Origin: Gammaproteobacteria bacterium 42_54_T18
Lineage (GTDB): Bacteria > Pseudomonadota > Gammaproteobacteria > Pseudomonadales > Ketobacteraceae
Direction of reading: 5' to 3'
Assembly: GCA_002163245.1 (NCBI GenBank)
Contig: MAAL01000197.1
Coordinates: 1-41,106 of the forward strand
DNA length: 41,106 nt
A program made the position numbers and the translations under genes. Position 1 is the stretch's first letter. Every line of letters begins with the position of its first letter. This document shows positions 33,384 through 41,106 of the stretch, in pieces. The notes beneath the pieces are model-generated. The model was not told where the DNA came from, ran no database searches, and saw only the letters and a list, made by a program, of their open reading frames with translations.

Positions 33384-36300
33384 TTAGTTGCTGTGCTGTT
33401 TAGGGTTTGGTACTTTTAGATATTTTCCCGCGTATATCTTATCATCGCTTATATCGTTGAGCTCTTGTAATATTTTAACACTGGTGTCGTTTTGTGCTGC
33501 AATTTTTGTGAGGGTATCACCGTATTGGACTAAATATGTTGCGATTTTGTCCTCATTTACCTCAATTGCAGTGTTAGAGGTACTTGGTGTTGAAGGATTC
33601 TTGACTGATGGTTGACAAACGGAAGGCTTTGGGTACTTTTTATCCCATATGACTTTCAATGCTTCGGCTCGTTTGCGTTGAGCTTTGGCTGTATCTCTAG
33701 TCGATGTTACAAAATCCTTGAAAAAACTGGAACCGGTGGATTGTGGATCGTCATCTGTAAAAAAAGTGTTTACTTTCTCCATAGTGTTAATAGTTTTTGG
33801 ATCGTTGATATATTGATCGATTAATGCCAACGATTCATCCATTTCATCTATCGCATGAAAGGCTCTGTCGATAACGGCGCTCGGGCTGCTGGCTTGGGTG
33901 ATTTTATCACAGTTACTTTGGGCCCATTCATCGACAATCGAGTCCTGCCATTGCGATGTGACGGGGTGACGCATGATGTTATCTACCGCTAGAATTGCGT
34001 CATTCACATCTCCTGAACCGTTCCATACGTCTAGCATTTTTTCTCCCACACGTTTTATTGCCTCAACCGCCAATAGAGCTGAAAGTTGGTGCATGGGCGC
34101 TTCTAAGTCATCTTTGGCAATCTGTGTGTGAGAAGGGTTGATCCCAATTTTGAAGGTGCCCAGCTCCATAGCATTCAGGTCTTTATCGAGTAATGTTTGT
34201 GCATCATTGAGATTTGTTGCAACCGTTTTTATAATGAAATGTTGCGTAAATTTTAGCATCAGACCAATTCTTTGGATTAACCAGTGAAAAGATTCCTTAA
34301 TAGCATTCGGTATTAGAAAGTCAGAAATTCTACTGATGTTATCCCGCATTGATAAGTAGTCTTCGTAATTTTCTGCATAAGAGCTATCATTGGTACCGGT
34401 CGAATCTTTAGCTTGCGCATGATCAAGGTCTTTTAACATCTCCATAATTAAGATATCAGTAAATGTGCGTGTACCGGGCTCAGATTTCTCCCAAGGCTTA
34501 ATCTCGAGATCGAATAATGCATGGTTTATCACAGGAAGAATGCTTGCCGCTGTATCTATTGAGCCAAAGGTACCGGTAACAATAGGGATGTAACTTGCAA
34601 TTTTATTCGCTTGGTTTGGTCCAATGTTGATACTGTTAATGTCGTTTAAGATGATATATCGATCATCAAAACCTTTGCCCTCTACTAATTGGCTGTAATC
34701 ATACGTAAACTTCAGATCCTTATGAACGACTTCGTCAACCCATGGGAAAACAAATGGTTCGGCTGATTTTATAATACATATTTCTGTGTAGTTTGTGTGA
34801 GCGAAGTAATCTTCTAAGGTGTGCATAGCGGCACCGAAGTCAACTAAACTTTTGGCATTGTCTAGTCCACCTGTTGCAGCGTCTTTTAGCTTGCTCACAA
34901 TGAACTCGTAAGCGGTTGGGTAAGGGGACCCTTCGACCTGATAGGAGTCCATACTACGAATGTAGTTTTTCATCCCAAAGTCTTTGTTGATTTTATGTAG
35001 GTCATGATTGTCGGGCATATATCCAACAAACTTACTGTAGACTTGTTTGTCACCCTTGTTTTTACCTTTGGTATTTTGACCTAAACCAAATGGATTATCT
35101 ATATGTTCCTCAGGTCGATAGGGGCCTAAGGTTTCGGGTGTTATGGGTAAAAAATCAGTTCTTAGTTTTTTAAGATGTCCTTGGTAGTCCTGGAGTTCTT
35201 CTTTAGTTTGGTCTTTTGTGTGAATAAACTCTTTAACGGCTGCCAATTCAACAATGGTTGTCAGTGTTTCTACAGATAGCATTACCGGGTGAAAGGCGGT
35301 AGTTTCTCGCGTAGTCCTTAGGCCAAACCAACCTTTCAATTCAATACCGGTTGGGAATCTCATATTGGATGATTGATTTTCGTTGATATTATTTGAAGTG
35401 AGATCTTCTAGATCTGTATTCGCAACGAGATCATAAAGAGTATCTACTAAAGAGGTATCGTCGCTTGAATAATAATCTACTGATGCAGCTCCTAATATAT
35501 CACTGGCATTGGAGAGTGGGCGAACAAGCATTGGGTCGACTGCTTGTGAAAAATCACGGAGCCAATTGCCAAGATAGATCGTATCTAGAATTAGTTTTCT
35601 TTTTTCTGGAGTTAAATCGTCATTTTTTTCGGCTTCTTTAAGTAGGAGGGGGGTTAAGGCTTCCTCTTCAACATCGGCATGCCCATACTTGCCTAGCCGT
35701 CCCATTTTTCCCGCTTTATAAAACTCTAGATTTCCGTGTTTGTCTTCTTCCTGCTGACGCTCTTCATTTACATGTTGTTTGAGATTGTTATGCAATTCCG
35801 AATAATCCCAAATGAAAGGAACGGATTTACCGTCAATAGTTGCGTTAGCAAAGTGCTGGTCTTGCTGTTCAATTGGGTTGATGTTGTATAAGTTATAAGC
35901 AAATATTGCACCTTCATCACCCGGTGCATCATCTTTTTCTGTTTTTGCATAATGGTTGCGTAATAGATAGTCTAGATAATGGCCGTATTCTTCAATAAGC
36001 ATTGTCATTAGCTCGCCACGCAGATCATTATCATTTACGGCGTCACGGATGGCGTTTTCTGTTACCCATATTTCTTGTGTATTTCCATCACTAAAAAATG
36101 CTGCTTTTGATGATACTTCTTTGTCACTTTGGCTTTGAGAGATTTCCTTTTTAACTAGAATTTTAGGATTTAGGATGTCCGCTTTTATTTTTGCATCGAG
36201 ATAGAACTGTTTATACGCTTCTGTTGGGATATCCAGCCCAAATATCTCAATACAAGATGTTATAAATATTGCCAAGCTGTCTTTTGTCGCGATAATTTGA

Positions 36301-36407
36301 AGTTGATCTAAGGCGAAAGATGAATTCAACAATATCTCAAGATCACGTATCACCAATATATTAACTTTGTTCTTTGCAAACACCATATCTGGTAGTTGTT
36401 GAGTCAT
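33384..36407 (-). CDS. HET-C domain / LysM protein, candidate T6SS effector
   Basis: This 1007-aa protein has no signal peptide. Residues about 100-175 carry EEYGHYLD (139-146) and GDEGAIFA (163-170), a pair of motifs reminiscent of zinc-metallopeptidase-like domains in secreted bacterial proteins. From about 235 it matches the HET-C family (named after the fungal heterokaryon-incompatibility protein): GHADVEEEA (242-250), YLGNWLRDFSQAVD (278-291) and HTLEDYFAHTNYTE (529-542). The conserved His, Asp and Glu residues suggest a metal-dependent phospholipase-like core. A LysM domain (about 958-1002, YLVQYGDTLTKIAAQND) ends the protein and should bind peptidoglycan. Together with a downstream lipoprotein gene this is a good candidate for an antibacterial effector delivered to the periplasm. 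Start ATG 36407 lies 12 bp after the upstream stop. Confidence 0.7.
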   Translation of the reverse strand: MTQQLPDMVFAKNKVNILVIRDLEILLNSSFALDQLQIIATKDSLAIFITSCIEIFGLDIPTEAYKQFYLDAKIKADILNPKILVKKEISQSQSDKEVSSKAAFFSDGNTQEIWVTENAIRDAVNDNDLRGELMTMLIEEYGHYLDYLLRNHYAKTEKDDAPGDEGAIFAYNLYNINPIEQQDQHFANATIDGKSVPFIWDYSELHNNLKQHVNEERQQEEDKHGNLEFYKAGKMGRLGKYGHADVEEEALTPLLLKEAEKNDDLTPEKRKLILDTIYLGNWLRDFSQAVDPMLVRPLSNASDILGAASVDYYSSDDTSLVDTLYDLVANTDLEDLTSNNINENQSSNMRFPTGIELKGWFGLRTTRETTAFHPVMLSVETLTTIVELAAVKEFIHTKDQTKEELQDYQGHLKKLRTDFLPITPETLGPYRPEEHIDNPFGLGQNTKGKNKGDKQVYSKFVGYMPDNHDLHKINKDFGMKNYIRSMDSYQVEGSPYPTAYEFIVSKLKDAATGGLDNAKSLVDFGAAMHTLEDYFAHTNYTEICIIKSAEPFVFPWVDEVVHKDLKFTYDYSQLVEGKGFDDRYIILNDINSINIGPNQANKIASYIPIVTGTFGSIDTAASILPVINHALFDLEIKPWEKSEPGTRTFTDILIMEMLKDLDHAQAKDSTGTNDSSYAENYEDYLSMRDNISRISDFLIPNAIKESFHWLIQRIGLMLKFTQHFIIKTVATNLNDAQTLLDKDLNAMELGTFKIGINPSHTQIAKDDLEAPMHQLSALLAVEAIKRVGEKMLDVWNGSGDVNDAILAVDNIMRHPVTSQWQDSIVDEWAQSNCDKITQASSPSAVIDRAFHAIDEMDESLALIDQYINDPKTINTMEKVNTFFTDDDPQSTGSSFFKDFVTSTRDTAKAQRKRAEALKVIWDKKYPKPSVCQPSVKNPSTPSTSNTAIEVNEDKIATYLVQYGDTLTKIAAQNDTSVKILQELNDISDDKIYAGKYLKVPNPKQHSN

Positions 36408-36419
36408 GTGATTCGTCTC

Positions 36420-38345
36420 TTATTGTTTATAAACTTTTTTAAGTTTTGCTTGGCTTTTTGGACCGCAAATTCCGTCAACGCCCAGGCCATTTTCTTGTTG
36501 GAAACCTGTTGTTGCAGATTTTGTTTTTTGACCGTTGACCCCATCAACTATACCAGCATTAAATCCAAGATTATTAAGGCGAGTTTGTTGGCCTTTAACA
36601 GTAGAAACATCTGCTAATACACCTTGGGATATTGATATTTTCCCCTGGTGTGTGGCGGGTATTGCAGGGGAGTCAAATAATGCAAAGGAGCCGTTGACGG
36701 TTTCATCATCCTCTAATGAAATTTCAATCATGCCGTTGACATCTGTCACCGTTTCAACGTTTCGTCCACCCAGGTCAATGGATATTTTCCTGTTGCGTAA
36801 TTTTTTTCCCGCTGGATCTTGAACACAAAGAATAAACTTGTTTTTGGCGACAGGCAGATACACCACCGGAACCAATGTATCCCGATACCCCCTCAAGTCT
36901 TTACCTTTCTCACTCACTACCTGATATTCATGCTCTTCTGGATCAAAGTACTGATCCAGAAGAGCATCTTCAATACTTCCCATATCACCACTGGCATTTT
37001 TAAAATGGTTGTCTTGGCTATAGGCGGTTAGATCAAGCTTGGAGGCTGCTTCTTGCAGTTTTGCATTATCCGCTTCTAATGATTCAACATAGGGCCAGTC
37101 CAGCTGACTTTCACTGTACATCATCAGTGGGGCATTATTGCCGGACTGTATTTCACCATTGAGTTTATAGGGCACCCATACAGCTGTTTGCCAGTGACCT
37201 TCCGCTTCACGTTCGGCTTCTTGCCCAAAATCACCATTCCAATTACGGCGATAGTATTCAACATTCACATCGCGTAATGCTTGGTTCTTTTTAACTTCTA
37301 GCTCTCGCCATAATTTTCCACGCCAAAAGAGATATATCCAACCGGGTTTTAACACATCGGCTTGCTGCTTTTGGTTTTCCTTGGTGACATACGCTAAAGG
37401 TTTTACAGGTACCAGAACGTTGTCCCATTCCGCTTTTTCAGTTTGGTTATCGTTGGGTGCTACCGTGGTATTTAGGGGCAGGCGAATATTAGCGCCATAA
37501 CCTGTGGTAGGAATAACGATGGCTAAATCACGAGAAGTATTAGGTAGTTTTTTAAACTCCACAATGCCCCGGTGATTGTCTCGATTGTGATTAACCCCCC
37601 GGTTCTGTTGTGCTTGTTGCTCACGAGGAGCACTTTTATCCGTTGATAGAGCGTTGATCTCAATAAGCTGCTTTGCGCAAGGGTGGTGCCCGGCAATTTC
37701 AACAACAATCTTGTAGCGTAATTCCTGTTGGGTATTCGGTGGTAGGGGTGTTTGAGATGGCGTTGACGAGGAGGTAGGTGTTGTTGACGATGCTCTAGCA
37801 GGCAAGGGTGTGTCATTAGAAGTATCAATTGAAGCATTAGCGTTATTAGCCAACCCTATTACACCATTACTCAGGGCTGTCATGTGTGCTGCTGATGCTG
37901 CCTTACCCTGGGTTAGAAACTCTGATTTTATGCCGCCAAATTGCTCATGGTTGGTTTTATGACTGGCGATAAAGTGCTTCATATCAGGGCTGTAACGATC
38001 ACTGATGCCGTTCAGAAGTTCTTGGTTAACCGGTGCCGATGAACCATCCCCGCCGCCACTCCCACCACCAAGGCTACCGCTTGCATTTCTTTGAACACGT
38101 AACGCGCCGTTTTCTATCTGCGTTGAAATGATTTCTAACAGCGCAGCGGTATCGAAGGGGGATATCGTTGGATCGCCTGCCAGTTGATGCAGCTCTGAGC
38201 TATCCGTTTCAATGGCTTTTTCGACAAAGGTCTCAATGTCCGCGCGATGGTGAAAGGTTACCATTTGTTCATCATCAGTTTGTGTGTTGTCGTGTAAACC
38301 CACAACGTCATAACGAACAGTATCAACGAATACGGAAGTAGCCAT
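36420..38345 (-). CDS. 641-aa protein with C-terminal peptidoglycan-binding domain, T6SS effector-associated
   Basis: The protein has no signal peptide. After an unrecognised N-terminus it has a Gly/Ser-rich linker near residues 92-100 (GGGSGGGDGSS) and a Pro/Ser/Thr-rich linker near 184-205. A central domain follows, with the segment KPGWIYLFWRGKLWREL, which recalls the VasX-type N-terminal (spike-adaptor-like) domain of T6SS effectors. A beta-sandwich-like segment near 490-570 leads to a PG_binding_1 domain (about 577-640: QQTRLNNLGFNAGIVDG, TGFQQENGLGVDGICGP). The predicted path is cytoplasm to target periplasm by T6SS. It is 12 bp upstream of the HET-C gene and probably co-transcribed, so it may be the partner that loads or anchors that effector. 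No catalytic motif is recognised, hence a structural or adaptor role is as likely as toxicity. Confidence 0.6.
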   Translation of the reverse strand: MATSVFVDTVRYDVVGLHDNTQTDDEQMVTFHHRADIETFVEKAIETDSSELHQLAGDPTISPFDTAALLEIISTQIENGALRVQRNASGSLGGGSGGGDGSSAPVNQELLNGISDRYSPDMKHFIASHKTNHEQFGGIKSEFLTQGKAASAAHMTALSNGVIGLANNANASIDTSNDTPLPARASSTTPTSSSTPSQTPLPPNTQQELRYKIVVEIAGHHPCAKQLIEINALSTDKSAPREQQAQQNRGVNHNRDNHRGIVEFKKLPNTSRDLAIVIPTTGYGANIRLPLNTTVAPNDNQTEKAEWDNVLVPVKPLAYVTKENQKQQADVLKPGWIYLFWRGKLWRELEVKKNQALRDVNVEYYRRNWNGDFGQEAEREAEGHWQTAVWVPYKLNGEIQSGNNAPLMMYSESQLDWPYVESLEADNAKLQEAASKLDLTAYSQDNHFKNASGDMGSIEDALLDQYFDPEEHEYQVVSEKGKDLRGYRDTLVPVVYLPVAKNKFILCVQDPAGKKLRNRKISIDLGGRNVETVTDVNGMIEISLEDDETVNGSFALFDSPAIPATHQGKISISQGVLADVSTVKGQQTRLNNLGFNAGIVDGVNGQKTKSATTGFQQENGLGVDGICGPKSQAKLKKVYKQ

Positions 38346-38371
38346 GGTTTTTCCTTTTGTTGGAACTGGTA

Positions 38372-40123
38372 TTAAAGTGAGGACGTAGGTTGTGGGGTTG
38401 GTTTCCGCATTTTTCTTTGACGCGGAACTTCTGTCAGTTGAAAACTATGAACCAAGCGGGATAGGCGCTCAAGATCCACCGTTGTGGGTGTCGCGGGTTG
38501 GGGGTCGGGATTGTTAGATGCTGGGCTAATAAAGTGTTGATCAACCAATATTTGTAGATCTCTAAGGCGCACCCGTAAGTGATCCTGGCATTCCATTAGC
38601 TCGCTAATCTGTTGCTTGGTTTGAGATGTTGTGTGAGCTGTAGTTTGTGCATCAGTTAATGACACATTCTCTGACGAATAAAGACGTTTTATTTGTTCAA
38701 TTTTCGTTTGCGTTTCAAAGGTAATGTCGACACAAGATTTAATGTCAAAGAATGCGGAGACAGAGGGTTGTGATGAAGGGGGGATAGAACGTAGCTTGTC
38801 TCGTTGTGAAGCCGACTTTTCTTGATGATTAGTCGTAGGCTCTAGCGCTTTTGGATGGTTAAACGATTGCAGTCGAGTCACTTCTTGTTGCACTAGCTGC
38901 AATCGTTTAACGATAGAGCGTCGAGCGGCATTAAACGCTTTTGCGACTTCCCCTGTTGTTTCAGCATTCTCATTGGCATCCACATAAAATACACCGTCAA
39001 CAATGGGTTGAATATCGTGGATAAGCTGGTTTTTTTCAGTGATAATTTGTTTGCGTTGTTGAGTGTTTTCGTTAGGTTTACCTGTGTTGTTGGTGTTGCT
39101 GTATTCTAATGAGGGCTGTTGTTTCTTCGCGTTGGTAGCTGCCTCAGTTGCTCTGTTTTTCACGATGCGTTCTTCTTTTATCCATAGCCCAGTAAAAAAG
39201 AAACCTAAACAGGCTGCCACTGCTCCCAGCGTTACGGTCAGTTGAGCCATATAGGATCCACCTGAAAGACTATCACTTGCCCCGTTTACACTGGTTATCA
39301 AGGTTTTTACGGTAGATGCGAGCATTTTTAGGTTCTTTTCAAGCACATCATAATTATTTGTCGCGTTGGATAGTGATAATACCGTGTTGAGATGCTGACT
39401 TAATTGATCAGAGATATTAACGATCATGCGTCGTAACACCGGATTAGCGAGTTGTGTATTGCTTGCGGTTAGTTGTTGAATGAGGGATTGAGCATGTTGT
39501 TGCCGTGTTTTGCTACTGCGAATAAGTGACTCAGCATTGGTCTCCACCGATAACAAGGATAGTTGTATGCCGTACTGCTGCGCTTTGGCGAGAAGGGTTA
39601 ATTCACCAAGCGCCTTCATTTGAGAGCTAGAGAGGGATTGTTGTTCACTGGCAGATGAAATAGCTTCTGTTGCCTGTACCAAGCCATTTGCCTCAGATAG
39701 CAGCCGCTGGTTGTATTGGCGGTACTGATTGATGTCTTGTCGAGACTGAATCAATTTGCCGAACCCTGTCAGGAGATGCTCTCCATCACTTAGTAGCGTA
39801 GCCACTGAAGGATCATCGTTTGGTGTGAGCGCTGAAACACCTAGGGAATCATTTCCATATTTTAGTCGTTGGAATTGGGTGACGATAGAGCTGTTTAGTT
39901 CACGAAAGCGTTGAAAACTCTTCTCGTCTGAAACCAGTCTTTTTGAGGTAAACGTCGTGAGTTCATGTAACGCAGCATCCAAATAAGCGAGGGATGCAAG
40001 GTGCGTTGATTGATATTGCTGTTGTTGATGTAGCAATACGCTACCCAGAACACTGATGCATATGGCAACCACACCACAAATAGTTGCAATAAAGGTTTTT
40101 GGAGAAGTAAAGTTTGTTGTCAT
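38372..40123 (-). CDS. Two-TM membrane protein with PilJ-like periplasmic domain, no signalling domain
   Basis: This 583-aa protein has an N-terminal transmembrane helix (about 11-31, TFIATICGVVAICISVLGS), a long helical periplasmic domain (about 32-292), and a second transmembrane helix (about 293-312). The periplasmic part has the type IV pilus methyl-accepting-transducer (PilJ N-terminal) pattern, for example ALGELTLLAKAQQYGIQLS and the SSSQMK...SLLSVETNAES region. The cytoplasmic half (about 313-583) is coiled and Gln/Ser/Pro-rich and has no MCP hairpin, kinase or cyclase domain. It is the first gene of the minus-strand effector block and is divergent from a lipoprotein gene. It may sense the envelope for this T6SS or tether effectors; this is inference. 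Confidence 0.55.
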   Translation of the reverse strand: MTTNFTSPKTFIATICGVVAICISVLGSVLLHQQQQYQSTHLASLAYLDAALHELTTFTSKRLVSDEKSFQRFRELNSSIVTQFQRLKYGNDSLGVSALTPNDDPSVATLLSDGEHLLTGFGKLIQSRQDINQYRQYNQRLLSEANGLVQATEAISSASEQQSLSSSQMKALGELTLLAKAQQYGIQLSLLSVETNAESLIRSSKTRQQHAQSLIQQLTASNTQLANPVLRRMIVNISDQLSQHLNTVLSLSNATNNYDVLEKNLKMLASTVKTLITSVNGASDSLSGGSYMAQLTVTLGAVAACLGFFFTGLWIKEERIVKNRATEAATNAKKQQPSLEYSNTNNTGKPNENTQQRKQIITEKNQLIHDIQPIVDGVFYVDANENAETTGEVAKAFNAARRSIVKRLQLVQQEVTRLQSFNHPKALEPTTNHQEKSASQRDKLRSIPPSSQPSVSAFFDIKSCVDITFETQTKIEQIKRLYSSENVSLTDAQTTAHTTSQTKQQISELMECQDHLRVRLRDLQILVDQHFISPASNNPDPQPATPTTVDLERLSRLVHSFQLTEVPRQRKMRKPTPQPTSSL

Positions 40124-40294
40124 TGTTTGCTCTGAGCCTCACATAGCACTTGATCATTCCCTAAAAAGACGATGGCTGCGTAAAACTTTGTACAGTTTTT
40201 ATCGCATGTGCTGTGAAAGAGCTGTTTATGGCACCAGAAAGTAAAAAATTGTGATTTATTTTGCCATTTTCTGAGAAAAATTTAACCAGCTTTA

Positions 40295-40309
40295 GTCTCT
40301 ATAAGAGAA
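40295..40309 (+). promoter_or_regulatory. T6SS shared motif, copy 3 (upstream of right-edge lipoprotein)
   Basis: GTCTCTATA (40295-40303) followed by AGAGAA, preceded by GCTTTA as in the tagH copy. It ends 54 bp before the preferred start of the lipoprotein gene. The rest of the 234-bp divergent region (40124-40357) shows no other gene; no clear promoter for the minus-strand operon is visible. Confidence 0.45.
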
Positions 40310-40357
40310 ATACAGTTCGTGGGTACTAGTTTCTTAGGGACTAGGTGGATTATGGAA

Positions 40358-41106
40358 ATGGTTGGAAGCCTTATGTTGAAAACATCGTCAAAAATTGTGA
40401 GCGCTTGTGCGTTGACCTCATTATTAGCGGGTTGTACCTGGTATACCCAATTAGCGGATCCCACAGCCCATCGTGAAGCTCGTGTTGGGCAATTTGAAGC
40501 GGAGCCACGACATAGCTATTTACGACGCTTTGACGCATTACAACAACGGATTGAAGCGTTAGAGCGAGAAAACCATCGATTACGCTCGCCCAAGGCATCT
40601 CGAAGTGGTGTCTCATCGCGATATAACAACGCAGTGTCCACTATCACGCCCTATAAAGTAGCTGAACCTGAAATAAATAAGCAGAATGATGTTATCGCCC
40701 AAGTGAAGCTAAAAGTAAGTGAGGCGGTATTGGCGATTGATAATGTATTAAGCCAATTAACGGCAACGACATCAGCTATGCCAGTAACAGAAGCGACTGA
40801 GCAAATGTCAGTTGACGAACATAATGTTATGCCGGACGTTGCAGAGCAGGAAGCTGAATTGGTTGCGAGTTTAACTCGTCCAACAGGAGCGGTTAACGGT
40901 TCGTTGGCACGTAATGCTGATGGTGATGTGGTTCGGTCTACAACTGAGTTGCGGAATAGCAAGCCCCAATTTAATTACTCTGTTGTCTACAGTTACCCAG
41001 AAGTAACTCCTTGGAACAGTATGTGGAATGTATTGGATGTTGCTGACATCAATGATAAATGGCGTGGGGTAAATAAACGCAAACCCGCTTACTTTATCTA
41101 TGTTGG
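40358..41106 (+). CDS. Lipoprotein, partial (runs off the right edge)
   Basis: The frame is open from 40352 to the end of the window and so is incomplete (about 249 residues seen). The ATG at 40358 has AGGTGG nine bases upstream and is preferred; in-frame ATGs at 40352 and 40373 are alternatives. The signal ends in the lipobox LLAGC followed by TWYTQ, so it is a lipoprotein. A short coiled segment (RFDALQQRIEALERENHRLR) comes next, then a low-complexity acidic region, then a compact domain (NYSVVYSYPEVTPWNSMWNV...). I do not recognise the family. It shares the GTCTCTATA motif with the tagH and tssA operons, so it is probably part of the T6SS regulon, and could supply the cell-wall or outer-membrane link missing from TssL. 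Confidence 0.6.
   Translation, partial: MVGSLMLKTSSKIVSACALTSLLAGCTWYTQLADPTAHREARVGQFEAEPRHSYLRRFDALQQRIEALERENHRLRSPKASRSGVSSRYNNAVSTITPYKVAEPEINKQNDVIAQVKLKVSEAVLAIDNVLSQLTATTSAMPVTEATEQMSVDEHNVMPDVAEQEAELVASLTRPTGAVNGSLARNADGDVVRSTTELRNSKPQFNYSVVYSYPEVTPWNSMWNVLDVADINDKWRGVNKRKPAYFIYV

Overview
The window comes from an AT-rich gammaproteobacterial chromosome, probably marine or aquatic. I infer this from the Vibrio/Pseudomonas HSI-2-like type VI secretion (T6SS) gene set, the style of the Hcp and TssB/TssC proteins, and a tRNA-Pro of gammaproteobacterial type. I cannot name the genus. The core of the window is a T6SS locus, with a small degraded genomic island on its left and a candidate effector module on its right.

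Bases 1-5587 are a mini-island. A 54-bp direct repeat made of the 3' part of a tRNA-Pro(GGG) gene lies at 1-54 and again at 5534-5587 with one mismatch, the classic signature of integration at a tRNA 3' end. Between the copies are a tyrosine-integrase remnant with an internal deletion, an intact AbiEi/AbiEii-type toxin-antitoxin pair, a frameshifted leucine-rich (receptor-L-like) pseudogene, and a large von Willebrand D domain lipoprotein.

Bases 5924-17398 are the first T6SS operon: tagH (FHA), tssJ, tssK, tssL, tssM, a PP2C phosphatase, and a Ser/Thr kinase with a periplasmic sulfatase-modifying-factor-like domain. A 540-bp regulatory region with a strong sigma-54 promoter (17787-17803) then drives hcp, which ends at a clear terminator. 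A LysR regulator, a divergent secreted DJ-1/PfpI-like protein and an unknown lipoprotein interrupt the locus at 18537-21211. The second T6SS operon runs from 21448 to 28538: tssA, tssB, tssC, an apparent attenuator, then tssE, tssF, tssG. A VasH-like sigma-54 activator (28697-30463) follows and is the obvious candidate to switch on the hcp promoter. ClpV (tssH), VgrG (tssI) and PAAR are not in the window.

Bases 30516-41106 hold a class V aminotransferase and then a minus-strand block: a 200-aa protein with a possible Cys-His (CNF/CheD-like) active site under its own promoter, a lipoprotein resembling an immunity family, a 1007-aa HET-C/LysM protein with an extra zinc-protease-like motif, a 641-aa protein with a C-terminal peptidoglycan-binding domain, and a two-TM PilJ-like membrane protein without a signalling domain. 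A divergent lipoprotein gene runs off the right edge. The HET-C protein plus adjacent lipoprotein looks like a T6SS effector-immunity pair acting in the periplasm. A motif GTCTCTATA followed by an AGAA-rich stretch lies 50-70 bp upstream of tagH, of tssA and of the right-edge lipoprotein, suggesting that the three operons are co-regulated.
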